Shown here: positions 28,222 through 37,067 of the stretch, piece by piece
Position numbering within the stretch: the stretch's first letter is position 1
Layout: each line of letters starts with the position of its first letter
Assembly (NCBI RefSeq): GCF_014268595.2
Contig: NZ_CP077091.1
Coordinates: 1,572,501 to 1,636,500, forward strand
Length of the DNA: 64,000 nt
From: Pseudomonas hamedanensis
GTDB lineage: Bacteria > Pseudomonadota > Gammaproteobacteria > Pseudomonadales > Pseudomonadaceae
Direction: 5' to 3'
Made by a program: the position numbers and the translations under genes
The notes under the pieces: generated by a model
Told to the model about the DNA's origin: nothing
Seen by the model: the letters and a program-made list of their open reading frames with translations, nothing else
The model's database searches: none

Positions 28222-30459
28222 TCAGTCCAGACGCGGCACGGTAAAGCGAAATTCACTGCCCTGCCCCGGCTCGCTCTCGGCAACAATATGTCCGCCGTGG
28301 GCTTCGACGATGCCTTGGGTGATGTACAAACCGAGGCCGGTGCCGGTCGGGTTGCCTTCCTTGATCGTCCAGTAGCGATCGAACACGTGGGGCAAGTGTT
28401 CCTTGGGAATTCCCTCGCCGCTGTCACGCACCGAGAAGACGATTTCATTGCCAACCGATTTGGCGCACACGCCCACCGTGCCCAGGCGCGGGGTGAACTT
28501 GATGGCGTTGCCGATCAGGTTCGACAGCACCTGGAACAACCGCTCGGGGTCGGCATGAACACGCAGGTCGGGATCGGCCTCGAAGGAAATGCTGATGTCC
28601 TTGTCCTGCGCCAGCGGCGTGAGCAGCGACTGCGCTTCTTCGAAGATGTGCCCGACGTCCAGCGGCTGCGGCGAAATGGTGTAGCGCCCGGCATCGATTT
28701 TCGAGGTGTCGAGCAGATCTTCCAGCAGTGTGTTCATCCGCGCCGTGGCCTGCTGCATGGTGTCGATGGCCGTGGAGATACGCCGCGAGGTGTGCGCGCC
28801 ATCGGAACTGAACGCCTTCTGCATCATGCCGCAGAGCATGGAAATCACCGTCATCGGGTTGCGCAGGTCATGGGACACCACCGCCACCAGTTCATCCCGG
28901 GCGCGCACGGCTTCCTGCTCGCGCCGCACCTGACGGGCCAAGTCGTTTTCAAGGGCCGATCGGCGCAGGTCGTTGGCGGCGAAGACGTCGCCATGGCTCC
29001 ATTTCCTCGAGATCCCGGCCATCTCGACCTTCCAGATCTCGAACGAGGTACGCGGGCGCAGACGCAAGCCAGCGTCGGAATTTTCCAGGTCCAGCGGCTT
29101 GCGCGGGTCGCCGCTCCAGTTGATGTTTTCCTTCACTTCCGCGCGAAACCACAACACGCCGTTATCGACCGGTTTGGGCAGGCTCATGGCAAGCACACCG
29201 CTGGTCACTGACTGATACTGCGCCGCTGGCGGATAGACGCTGGACAGGTGATGACTGGCGAAGACCGGTTCGTCGCGCGCCTGTAGCCATTTGTGCAAGG
29301 CACGAATTTCTTCCGGCTCCGGGCAGTTGCCGTAACGGTGCAACTGCTTGTCTTCGATCATTGCAATGCCGTCAGCTTCGACCAGCGCCATCAGCGTCGC
29401 GGGATGCTGCGCGAGGCCATCGAAGACGCTCTGCGACGAGTCGATCATTGCCTGATTAAGCAACGCCAGCGTCTCGATCTTTGCTTCGCGCTGGCGAGTC
29501 AGTTCCAGCGTCTCCATGGCGCTGATCTGCAGCGACAGCACCTGGCCAATGGTCTGGCAGGCCATGCGCAGTTCGTGGGGCACGTGCAATGGCTGGCGAT
29601 TGCCGCAACTGATCAGGCCCCAGAGGCGGTCGCCCTTGAGCAAGGAGATACTCATGGATGACAGCACGCCCATGTTCTTCATGTACTGGCAGTGAATCGG
29701 CGAGACGCTACGCAGGGTGGCGAAACTCAGGTCCAGCGGCGTCTGGGTGTCGGGGCGCAGCTTCGGCACCAGCGGCACCGGTTGGTAATCGGCGTTGGGG
29801 ATGATTCGCAGCCAGTTGGTGCGGTACAACTCGCGCGCTTGCTCGGGAATGTCCGAGGCCGGGAAGAACAGGCCGTTGAACACTTCCATTGACGGGTCGG
29901 ACGCTTCGGCGATGACCTGGCCGTGGCCCTCTTCCTCGAAACGGTAGATCAGCACCCGGTCGTAACCGGTCATCGCCTGGATTTCCTTGACGCTGATGTC
30001 GTACAACGCCTGCAACGTGGTCGCGGCTTGCAGGCGCTGAAGCATGCGACCCAGATGGATGTTGATCCCGGCGACATTGCGCGGCTGGAAGTTTTTGACG
30101 TGGATTTCCAGTTCCAGAATCAGCACACCCTGATGGCGGTGCAACAGGCCCTCGAACGCGGTGCCATTGAGTTCGAAGTGCAACGGCGCCGCCTCGGAAA
30201 ACGCCGACTGCGCCAGAGCATCCAGCACTTGCGCGGTGTATTCAGTGCCGATCAGGCTGTGCAGCGGCTGACCAATCAGCGACGGCGGCGTGCGCGCCAG
30301 CAGGGTTTCGACGTTGGCGCTGACCTGAATGATCTGCAGCGCTGGTTCGCTCAACGTCAACAGCAGACCGTGGGGCTGGATCGCGCCGGGAAAGCGGATC
30401 GGTTCGTCGGCGCAGTTGGCCAGCAGTTCTTCAAAAGCGTCCTGGTCTTGCGGGGTCAT
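28222..30459 (-). CDS. bphP: Bacteriophytochrome histidine kinase
   Basis: A red/far-red photoreceptor kinase of 745 residues with PAS-GAF-PHY-HisKA-HATPase layout. Cys16, just before DEPIRFPGAIQPHG, is the expected biliverdin attachment site. The GAF pocket has PASDIPEQARELY; the PHY tongue has RPRTSF. The phospho-accepting His is in VVSHDLRNPM (about residue 525), and the ATPase N, G1 and G2 boxes (NLIGNAIKF, DSGEGIP, GTGLGLYI) are intact. It overlaps bphO by ATGA. No response regulator gene lies in the window next to it. Confidence 0.96.
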   Translation of the reverse strand: MTPQDQDAFEELLANCADEPIRFPGAIQPHGLLLTLSEPALQIIQVSANVETLLARTPPSLIGQPLHSLIGTEYTAQVLDALAQSAFSEAAPLHFELNGTAFEGLLHRHQGVLILELEIHVKNFQPRNVAGINIHLGRMLQRLQAATTLQALYDISVKEIQAMTGYDRVLIYRFEEEGHGQVIAEASDPSMEVFNGLFFPASDIPEQARELYRTNWLRIIPNADYQPVPLVPKLRPDTQTPLDLSFATLRSVSPIHCQYMKNMGVLSSMSISLLKGDRLWGLISCGNRQPLHVPHELRMACQTIGQVLSLQISAMETLELTRQREAKIETLALLNQAMIDSSQSVFDGLAQHPATLMALVEADGIAMIEDKQLHRYGNCPEPEEIRALHKWLQARDEPVFASHHLSSVYPPAAQYQSVTSGVLAMSLPKPVDNGVLWFRAEVKENINWSGDPRKPLDLENSDAGLRLRPRTSFEIWKVEMAGISRKWSHGDVFAANDLRRSALENDLARQVRREQEAVRARDELVAVVSHDLRNPMTVISMLCGMMQKAFSSDGAHTSRRISTAIDTMQQATARMNTLLEDLLDTSKIDAGRYTISPQPLDVGHIFEEAQSLLTPLAQDKDISISFEADPDLRVHADPERLFQVLSNLIGNAIKFTPRLGTVGVCAKSVGNEIVFSVRDSGEGIPKEHLPHVFDRYWTIKEGNPTGTGLGLYITQGIVEAHGGHIVAESEPGQGSEFRFTVPRLD

Positions 30460-31061
30460 GCCAGTACCTCCTGGCTTTCGAGCCAGCGCTCGAAACAGCT
30501 GAATGTGGTTTGTGCCGCAGCGACGACAGCCGCGCGTTCGGCGGCGTCCAGGGGGCGGCTGCCCAGGTATTCGATGAAATCGCGCCAGCGCCGGCCGGTG
30601 GCTGCGCCGTAAATGTCGAGAAAAGCGGCACCGTTGTCGGCGTCCAGATTCAGCCGCGCAGCGATTTCCCGGCGCAGGATCTGCCCGCCCAGTGTCGCGC
30701 CTTCAAGCACGTACAACACGCCGAGGCTGGCGGCACTGGCGTTGATCAGCGGCAGCTCGCGGCACAGCGACAGCATTGTGGACGCAGCGCCCAGCGTCTG
30801 CAGGTCAGCGTACAAGGTTGCAGCCTTCAAGCGCGGCGTCAGGTCAAAATCGTCCGGGATCACGCCACTGTCGAGCAGCGCCTGCTCCAGCGGCTGATAA
30901 AAGCCGTAATAGGCCTGCATCAACCGCTTGAAAGCGTTGATATCAAGGGTATCGGAAAAAAAAGGGAGGCGTTTTTCCAGTGCGATATGCAGTTCGGCAG
31001 TACCGGCGCGCAAATCCTGCAGTACCGGTGGCACATAAACCTCACGGGCCTTTACTTGCAT
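30456..31061 (-). CDS. bphO: Biliverdin-forming heme oxygenase
   Basis: Cleaves heme to biliverdin, supplying the chromophore for the coupled phytochrome. It is a 201-residue HugZ/HemO-type all-helical protein; the probable proximal haem ligand is the His in AELHIALEKRLPFF, and LYVLEGATLGGQIL is the distal-helix signature. The start at 31061 was chosen because GAG lies nine bases upstream; ATGs further upstream lack a site. Its stop overlaps the bphP start by four bases. Confidence 0.94.
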   Translation of the reverse strand: MQVKAREVYVPPVLQDLRAGTAELHIALEKRLPFFSDTLDINAFKRLMQAYYGFYQPLEQALLDSGVIPDDFDLTPRLKAATLYADLQTLGAASTMLSLCRELPLINASAASLGVLYVLEGATLGGQILRREIAARLNLDADNGAAFLDIYGAATGRRWRDFIEYLGSRPLDAAERAAVVAAAQTTFSCFERWLESQEVLA

Positions 31062-31234
31062 GTAGGTCGCTCTAGGTGGGGCCGCCTGGGCCATTGGGGG
31101 TTCGCGCAACGCGGGCAAATTTATCACGGCGAACGCCCAAACTGACCACATGGCCCGTTTTTTCTACCGTCATGTCACCCAGGTCAGAGTGGCGCCGGTG
31201 GACAAAAGTTCGCCCGGCGCCAGCCCCGTCGAGG

Positions 31235-32884
31235 TCAAGGCTTGAGATCCGGATCGCTGTCCAGGTGTTTCTGCTGCACCGCGTCGATGTGGGTCGGCGG
31301 GTTCACCGGCTGCGCCGGGTCAATGGCTGGTGGTGGCGTGAGTTGCAGCACTTCGCTGGTGTAACGCCATTCCTGCATGACCTGCTCGGGATGTTCGTTC
31401 AGCCGCGTGCCGTAGCTGGGGACAATCTGACGCAACTTGTCCTGCCAGGGCGCAGACGCCAGTTTGTCCTTGAACACTTTGCCCATCAAATCGAGCATGA
31501 TCGGCGCCGCAGTCGAGGCCCCCGGCGAGGCGCCGAGCAGTGCGGCGATGCTGCCGTCCTTCGAGGCCACCACCTCGGTGCCCAGCTTGAGCACCCCGCC
31601 CTGCTGCTCATCTTTCTTGATGATCTGCACGCGCTGACCCGCCTGCCACAACCGCCAGTCTTCTTTCTTCGCCTGAGGGAAATAGGCTTGCAGCGCGGCG
31701 AAACGGTCATCGTCCGATTGCATCAACTGGCCGGCAAGGTATTGCACCAGATCGAATTCGCGCACGCCGACGCGCACCATCGGCCAGAGGTTATGCAGGG
31801 TGGTACTGGCCGGTAGATCGAAATACGAGCCCTCCTTGAGAAACTTGGTGGAGAACGTCGCGAACGGGCCGAACAGAATCACCCGTTTGCCATCGAGCAC
31901 CCGCGTGTCCAGATGCGGCACCGACATCGGCGGCGCCCCGGTCGAGGCAATGCCATAGGCCTTGGCCATGTGTTGCTGCGCCACTTGCGGGTTGTCGGTT
32001 ACGAGGAACGAGCCACCGACCGGAAACCCCGCGTAGTCTTTCGCTTCCTCGATGCCGGATTTCTGCAGCAGCGGCAATGCCGCACCGCCGGCGCCGATGA
32101 ACAGGAATTTAGCGTCGGTGGCCGCTGTCGTGCCGTCCTTGAGGTTCTTGTACTCGACGTGCCATGAACCGTCGTCGTTGCGGGTGATGTCGCGCACTTC
32201 CGTCGATAGTTTGAGCGAGAAATTGTCGCGGCTTTGCAGGTGCCCAACGAACTGCCGGGTGATCTCGCCAAAATTGACGTCCGTGCCGATCGGCGTCCAG
32301 GTCGCCGCGATTTTCTGCGCCGGATCGCGCCCTTCCATCATCAGCGGCACCCACTGCCGGATCTGTTGCGGGTCTTCGGAATACTGCATCGGGCGGAACA
32401 ACGGGCTGGCTTGCAAGGCCTCATAGCGTTTTTTCAGGAAGCGAATGTTGTCGTCGCCCCAGACAAAGCTCATATGCGGCGTCGAATTGATGAAGGAGCG
32501 CGGGTTTTTCAACACCCCGGTTTTGACCTGCCAGGCCAGGAACTGCCGGGTGATCTGAAACGCCTCGTTGATTTCCACGGCCTTGGTGATGTCGATCTTG
32601 CCGTCTTTTTCCGGGGTGTAGTTCAACTCGGCCAGCGCCGAATGGCCGGTGCCCGCGTTATTCCAGCCGTTAGAGCTTTCCTCGGCGACCTTGTCCAGGC
32701 GCTCGACCATTTCCATCGACCAACCCGGCTCCAGTTCGCTGAGCCAGACCGCCAGTGTCGAACTCATGATGCCGCCGCCCACCAGCATGACATCGACTCG
32801 TTTGGTTTCTGCGGCGTACGTCTGGGCGCTGCCGATTGCGAGGGTCAACGCGAGCAGCGCACAGGGGCGCATCGAATTTTTCAT
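31235..32884 (-). CDS. mqo: Malate:quinone oxidoreductase
   Basis: Oxidises malate to oxaloacetate with transfer of electrons to quinone; 549 residues, FAD-dependent. The FAD-binding start [20 protein letters not shown] and the [20 protein letters not shown] block are diagnostic. It begins with a sequence that looks like a cleavable Sec signal ([20 protein letters not shown]), which is unexpected for an enzyme normally facing the cytoplasm. AGGAGG precedes ATG 32884. Confidence 0.95.
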   Translation of the reverse strand: MKNSMRPCALLALTLAIGSAQTYAAETKRVDVMLVGGGIMSSTLAVWLSELEPGWSMEMVERLDKVAEESSNGWNNAGTGHSALAELNYTPEKDGKIDITKAVEINEAFQITRQFLAWQVKTGVLKNPRSFINSTPHMSFVWGDDNIRFLKKRYEALQASPLFRPMQYSEDPQQIRQWVPLMMEGRDPAQKIAATWTPIGTDVNFGEITRQFVGHLQSRDNFSLKLSTEVRDITRNDDGSWHVEYKNLKDGTTAATDAKFLFIGAGGAALPLLQKSGIEEAKDYAGFPVGGSFLVTDNPQVAQQHMAKAYGIASTGAPPMSVPHLDTRVLDGKRVILFGPFATFSTKFLKEGSYFDLPASTTLHNLWPMVRVGVREFDLVQYLAGQLMQSDDDRFAALQAYFPQAKKEDWRLWQAGQRVQIIKKDEQQGGVLKLGTEVVASKDGSIAALLGASPGASTAAPIMLDLMGKVFKDKLASAPWQDKLRQIVPSYGTRLNEHPEQVMQEWRYTSEVLQLTPPPAIDPAQPVNPPTHIDAVQQKHLDSDPDLKP

Positions 32885-32921
32885 GGGAAGCCTCCTGGGG
32901 TGTACCGGTCCGCGAACCGGC

Positions 32922-33197
32922 TCAATCGGCAGTGTCGTTCTGCACAGATGGATCGCCGTTGGCCGGCACACGGGTGTCAGGCGCGGGCCGCGTCGGGTCG
33001 TTTTTTTCAGCCCCGGGGTAACCGGGCAGACCGCGACTATCGGCCGGGGTCATCACATCGCCGCCGGCACCGGCGTCGTCCCAGTCGGTGGTGGCGTTCG
33101 GGTCTTCATCGCGCCCGGCGGTACCGAGAACGAAACCGTCGTCATTCGGATTGACCGTGTCATCGAGCGGTTTGTCGCTGCTGGATGGGTTGCTCAT
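32922..33197 (-). CDS. Small disordered acidic protein
   Basis: A 91-residue protein rich in Asp, Asn, Pro, Gly and Thr, with no hydrophobic core, so probably intrinsically disordered. GGAGG lies just before ATG 33197, which supports a real gene. It sits 37 bp upstream of mqo on the same strand. I recognise no function. Confidence 0.65.
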   Translation of the reverse strand: MSNPSSSDKPLDDTVNPNDDGFVLGTAGRDEDPNATTDWDDAGAGGDVMTPADSRGLPGYPGAEKNDPTRPAPDTRVPANGDPSVQNDTAD

Positions 33198-33302
33198 TGG
33201 CTGCCTCCAAAAAAGTGTGGATCGGACTTGTTTGGAATGCCGCGCAAGCGTCGAGTGCAATGCAAGAGACCAACGGTGCATGCCTCCTGAAGCGCGCCGG
33301 CA

Positions 33303-33722
33303 TCAATCCGGCGCTTCGCTGGCGCCTTTGAGTTCGACCTGATTGCCATCCGGATCGAAACAGTACAGCGACAACCCGTAACCCTCGGCGCCGAAACGCC
33401 TGGCCGCTTTCTCCACGACCAGCCCGAACGATTGCAGGTGCGCAGTGAGCGCTGCTTCGTCGAATGGCTCGATGCGCAAGCAGAAGTGGTCGACGTTGCG
33501 CCGCTGCGCCTGCGCCGCACCGCCGCCCTTGCGGCCGAGTTCGCCCTCAAGGTCGACCAGATCGATCATCGAAGTCCCGGCGCGCAGATGCACCAGCCCC
33601 AGCGGCTCGTTGTGCCTGACCACCTCGGCGCCCAAGACCTGGCAGTAAAAGTCGATGCTGCGCTGCAAGTCGGCGACGCGCAGCACGATATGGTCGATGT
33701 GGCGCAGGGTAAACGGGTGCAT
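33303..33722 (-). CDS. VOC-family protein (glyoxalase/dioxygenase fold)
   Basis: A 139-residue metal-dependent VOC protein with one glyoxalase domain. IDHIVLRVADLQRSIDFY begins the first beta-alpha-beta unit with the metal His; NVDHFCLRI gives the second His, and FDPDGNQVELKG the terminal Glu. It resembles lactoylglutathione-lyase-like and fosfomycin-resistance-like proteins, but the substrate cannot be assigned. It is divergent from ada. Confidence 0.88.
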   Translation of the reverse strand: MHPFTLRHIDHIVLRVADLQRSIDFYCQVLGAEVVRHNEPLGLVHLRAGTSMIDLVDLEGELGRKGGGAAQAQRRNVDHFCLRIEPFDEAALTAHLQSFGLVVEKAARRFGAEGYGLSLYCFDPDGNQVELKGASEAPD

Positions 33723-33885
33723 AGTCGATGCCTCACTCCGATGGGGTTGGCGCAGGTTGCAATCGGTTGCTTTACACCTGAAAAGATCGCAGCCTGCACC
33801 CGCCTCTACAGTAGTTCAGGGCTTGCGGGAATTCACTGTCGATTTTCCGGTGGAGCCATCGACAAAGCGGATTTACTCTCAAGCC

Positions 33886-34968
33886 ATGAACATACAGACC
33901 GCTGTCCTGCCGCCCCACGCCGAAATGGTTCGCGCCATGCTTGAACGCGACACTGCCTATGAAGGCGTGTTCTTCACGGCGGTGAAAACCACCGGTATCT
34001 TCTGCCGCCCCAGTTGCACGGCGCGCAAGCCGAAACCGGAAAACGTCGAATTCTTCGCCCACGCCGACGAGTGCCTGTGCGCCGGGTATCGCGCCTGTCT
34101 GCGCTGCAAACCGCTGGACGCGGCGGCCGTCGCCCCGGACTGGGTGCAGCGCCTGCTCAGCGCCGTGGATGCCGACCCCGAGCGCCGCTGGAGCGACGCG
34201 CAGTTGCTGGCCGAAGGCATCGAACCGCTGAACTTGAGGCGCTGGTTCAAACAGCATTTCAGCATGACCTTCCACGCCTGGCTGCGCACGCGCCGACTGG
34301 GCATGGCTCTGGGTGGCATCAAACAAGGCACCTCGATTGACCACGCCGCGTTCGACTCTGGCTACGAGTCGCTCAGCGGTTTTCGCGACGCCTTTCAGAA
34401 ATCCTTTCACATCACCCCAGGACGCGCCGCCAACAGCGAGCCGTTGCTGTTCACGCGGCTGACCACGCCGCTGGGGCCAATGATTGCCATGGCCGAACGG
34501 CGTGGCCTGGTGCTGCTGGAGTTTCTTGACCGGCCGGCATTGACCCGCGAAGTTGAAGCCCTGCAAAACCGTTATGGCTACGCCGTGGCACCGGGGCATA
34601 ACGCGCATTTACAGCAGATCGAGGCGCAACTGGCGGATTATTTTGCGGGCAAACTCAGCGAGTTCAGCGTGCCGCTGCACTTGCCAGGCAGCGCGTTCGC
34701 CCGCGAGGTCTGGGCAGCGTTACTGCAAATTCCCTATGGACAGACCAGCACCTACGGCGCCATTGCCGCGCAACTCGGCAAACCCGGTGCCAGCCGTGCG
34801 GTGGGTCTGGCCAACGGACATAATCGGCTGTCGATCGTGGTGCCGTGTCATCGGGTGATCGGCGCGGATGGCTCCCTGACCGGCTATGGTGGAGGACAGC
34901 CGCGCAAGGCCTTTCTGCTCAGGCTGGAAAACGCGGCGCTGCAACTGACGCAACAACTGGCTTTCTGA
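33886..34968 (+). CDS. ada: Ada: bifunctional methyl sensor / O6-methylguanine-DNA methyltransferase
   Basis: A 360-residue repair and regulatory protein with all three Ada parts: the N-terminal zinc domain with Cys40, Cys44, Cys71 and Cys74 (FCRPSCTAR, CLRCKP), an AraC-type helix-turn-helix (WFKQHFSMTFHAWLR), and the suicide methyltransferase with the active-site motif PCHRV near residue 320. On methylation Ada activates its own operon in enteric bacteria; the adjacent alkA suggests the same here. The ATG at 33886 is the first that gives the full zinc domain. Confidence 0.96.
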   Translation: MNIQTAVLPPHAEMVRAMLERDTAYEGVFFTAVKTTGIFCRPSCTARKPKPENVEFFAHADECLCAGYRACLRCKPLDAAAVAPDWVQRLLSAVDADPERRWSDAQLLAEGIEPLNLRRWFKQHFSMTFHAWLRTRRLGMALGGIKQGTSIDHAAFDSGYESLSGFRDAFQKSFHITPGRAANSEPLLFTRLTTPLGPMIAMAERRGLVLLEFLDRPALTREVEALQNRYGYAVAPGHNAHLQQIEAQLADYFAGKLSEFSVPLHLPGSAFAREVWAALLQIPYGQTSTYGAIAAQLGKPGASRAVGLANGHNRLSIVVPCHRVIGADGSLTGYGGGQPRKAFLLRLENAALQLTQQLAF

Positions 34969-35002
34969 TGCACTCCTTTCAGTCAATAAAAAGGGATTTT
35001 CG

Positions 35003-35068
35003 ATGAGTACGCTCGACATTCATCACCTCAGCGGTACAGCCGACGGCTTGCTGAACGAGCATGCCTGA
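35003..35068 (+). CDS. Candidate 21-residue ORF between ada and alkA
   Basis: AAGGG lies at good distance before ATG 35003, which opens 21 codons ending in TGA at 35066-35068, overlapping the alkA start codon at 35061 in another frame. It could be a coupling peptide for alkA or the remains of a longer alkA N-terminus. The peptide has no recognised family. Confidence 0.35.
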   Translation: MSTLDIHHLSGTADGLLNEHA

Positions 35069-35678
35069 GGCCTACCAAGCCGCCAGCGCCTTTCTCGCCG
35101 CGCTGGATGCCGACTGGCAGCGCCACATCAGCGCCGTCGGCCCGTGCCGGCATCAGCCCCATCCGGCGCGCGATCCTTATGAGTCGCTGGTGCGGGCGAT
35201 TGCCTATCAGCAACTGCATGCCAAGGCCGGTGATGCGATTATCGGGCGACTGGTGGGGTTGTTCCCCGAACAACCCTTTCCGCGTCCGGAGCAAATCCTC
35301 GCCTGCGATGTCGCGCGGCTGCGCAGTTGCGGATTTTCCGCGAGCAAGATCGCGACGATCCAGGGAATAGCCCAGGCGACACTGGACGGCGTGGTCCCGG
35401 ATTACGCCACCGCCCTGGCGATGGCCGACGAAGCGCTGATCGAGCGCCTGATCAGCCTGCGCGGCGTCGGCCGCTGGACCGTGGAAATGCTGCTGATCTA
35501 CAGCCTGGAACGCCTGGATATCCTGCCGGCAGATGACTTCGGCGTGCGCGAAGGCTATCGGCGCTTGAAAGGCCTGGAGGTGCAGCCGACGCGCAAGCAA
35601 ATGATCGACATCGGCCAGGCGTGGCGGCCGTACCGCACGGTCGCGGCTTGGTATTTGTGGCGGGTGGCGAAGGGGTAG
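35061..35678 (+). CDS. alkA: DNA-3-methyladenine glycosylase II (short AlkA)
   Basis: Excises alkylated purines. It is 205 residues and consists only of the HhH-GPD glycosylase domain, lacking the roughly 85-residue N-terminal domain of E. coli AlkA, so it is closer to the Mag1 type. The helix-hairpin-helix is LISLRGVGRWTVEMLL and the catalytic Asp lies in LPADDFGVREGY. RDPYESLVRAIAYQQL is the conserved opening. Co-directional with ada 92 bp upstream. Confidence 0.92.
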   Translation: MPEAYQAASAFLAALDADWQRHISAVGPCRHQPHPARDPYESLVRAIAYQQLHAKAGDAIIGRLVGLFPEQPFPRPEQILACDVARLRSCGFSASKIATIQGIAQATLDGVVPDYATALAMADEALIERLISLRGVGRWTVEMLLIYSLERLDILPADDFGVREGYRRLKGLEVQPTRKQMIDIGQAWRPYRTVAAWYLWRVAKG

Positions 35679-35690
35679 ACCGTGTCATCG

Positions 35691-35800
35691 TTCTTCGTGA
35701 GCAAGCCCACTCCCGCAGGTTTTTCGGCCTGACACAAAATATCTCGATACCGCCGATCTCATGTGGGAGCGAGCTTGCTCCGGGCGGCGTTCCGACGAAG
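35691..35800. repeat. REPIN of the RAYT-associated type, upstream copy
   Basis: A left REP (TTCGTGAGCAAGCCCACTCC) and a right REP (GTGGGAGCGAGCTTGCTCCG followed by GGCGGCGTTCCGACGAA) face each other. The right-hand tail GGCGGCGTTCCGACGAA is identical to that in the array downstream, so the transposase gene has the same REPIN class on both sides. Confidence 0.88.
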
Positions 35801-35927
35801 GCATCTGATCAGACGGTCTCTTCGATCAGTCTGAAAGGTTTTCAACAGACACATCCTGCCAACAATCCTTCCCGTACCTCTCTATCTACAGATCTAACCT
35901 TTCAGTTCTTCTTGAAAGGGCAAGGGA

Positions 35928-36410
35928 ATGCCAAAACTATCAGCCTCACATCGTTTGCGTCTCGGCCGTTATGACGAACCCAACCGTATATATTTATTAA
36001 CCGCAAATACGCTATTCCGCGCGCCTGTTTTCAGACAAGTTGCATTGGGTAGATTGGTCGCAGAGCAATTCCGCAAAGCTCAGGAGCTGGGCTTCGCTGA
36101 TTCGCTGGCCTGGGTTGTCATGCCGGACCACTTTCACTGGTTAATCGATTTGAAGCGTGGGTCACTGAGTGAATTGATGCAGAGAACAAAATCCCTGAGC
36201 GCGCGGGTGGTGAATATGGCTGCGGGTCGAGAGGGAAGTCTCTGGCAACCGGGCTTTCATGATCGTGCACTGAGGCGGGACGACGATCTGGTACAAATGG
36301 CTCGATATGTGGTGGCCAACCCCCTGCGGGCAGGCTTGGTGCAAAAGCTTGACGACTATCCACTGTGGGATGCGATTTGGGCCACCAGAACCTCATGCCC
36401 CTCTTCGTGA
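35928..36410 (+). CDS. REP-associated tyrosine transposase (RAYT)
   Basis: A 160-residue IS200-like HUH transposase domesticated with REP elements. The HUH motif is WVVMPDHFHWLI (about residues 60-71) and the catalytic Tyr is in ARYVVANPLRAGLV (about residue 127). REKAQ-type helices and GREGSLWQPGFHDRALR are typical of RAYTs. RAYTs cut and join REP DNA at single strands and are thought to spread REPINs. The final codons, including the stop, lie within the first REP of the downstream array (from 36401), so the 3' end of the coding region has been formed by the repeat. Confidence 0.93.
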   Translation: MPKLSASHRLRLGRYDEPNRIYLLTANTLFRAPVFRQVALGRLVAEQFRKAQELGFADSLAWVVMPDHFHWLIDLKRGSLSELMQRTKSLSARVVNMAAGREGSLWQPGFHDRALRRDDDLVQMARYVVANPLRAGLVQKLDDYPLWDAIWATRTSCPSS

Positions 36411-37037
36411 GCAAGCTCACTCCCACACTGGCCCGATGCCAACCACAACCCCGCCGCGCCCCACAATCCCTTGTGGGAGCGAGCTTGCTCCGGGCGGCGT
36501 TCCGACGAAAGCGTCAGGTCAGGCAACCTCGATGCTGAATGTTCCGGCCTCTTCGTGAGCAAGCTCACTCCCACACTGGCCCGATGCCAGCCACAACCCC
36601 GCCGCGCCCCCCAATCCCTTGTGGGAGCGAGCTTGCTCCGGGCGGCGTTCCGACGAAAGCGTCAGGTCAGGCAACCTCGATGCTGAATGTTCCGGCCTCT
36701 TCGTGAGCAAGCTCACTCCCACACTGGCCCGATGCCAGCCACAACCCCGCCGCGCCCCCCAATCCCTTGTGGGAGCGAGCTTGCTCCGGGCGGCGTTCCG
36801 ACGAAAGCGTCAGGTCAGGCAACCTCGATGCTGAATGTTCCGGCCTCTTCGTGAGCAAGCTCACTCCCACACTGGCCCGATGCCAGCCACAACCCCGCCG
36901 CGCCCCCCAATTCCTTGTGGGAGCGAGCTTGCTCCGGGCGGCGTTCCGACGAAAGCGTCAGGTCAGGCAACCTCGATGCTGAATGTTCCGGCCTCTTCGT
37001 AAGCAAGCTCACTCCCACAAGGGTCCGGGGCCAGCCA
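36401..37037. repeat. Tandem array of a 148-bp REPIN-bearing unit (four copies plus a partial fifth)
   Basis: The start CTCTTCGTGAGC recurs at 36401, 36549, 36697, 36845 and 36993 (as CTCTTCGTAAGC), exactly 148 bases apart each time. Each unit contains one full inverted REP pair and the GGCGGCGTTCCGACGAA tail. Units 2 and 3 look identical; units 1 and 4 differ at a few bases, and the fifth ends after its first REP. The 148-bp period is not a multiple of three, so reading frames through it are not conserved. Recent tandem duplication or slippage is the simplest explanation. Confidence 0.95.
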
Positions 37038-37067
37038 CACAATTTCTGAACGCCACCGATCCCACCC

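Noticed and set aside
27853..29211. A 452-codon plus-strand open frame
   Set aside because: It runs through REPINs and antisense to bphP and has no coherent protein features.
33655..33885. Extended N-terminus of Ada
   Set aside because: The upstream in-frame extension overlaps the divergent VOC gene. Ada proteins begin near the ATG at 33886, which also gives the correct spacing of the zinc cysteines.
36471..36982. Repeated 71-residue open frames in the region after the RAYT gene
   Set aside because: They are the same 148-bp REPIN unit read in one frame of each copy. They have no ribosome binding site, and the unit length is not a multiple of three.
36401..37037. Tandem array considered as a CRISPR
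   Set aside because: The period is 148 bp with near-identical full units and palindromic REPs. There is no short repeat with unique spacers and no cas genes.
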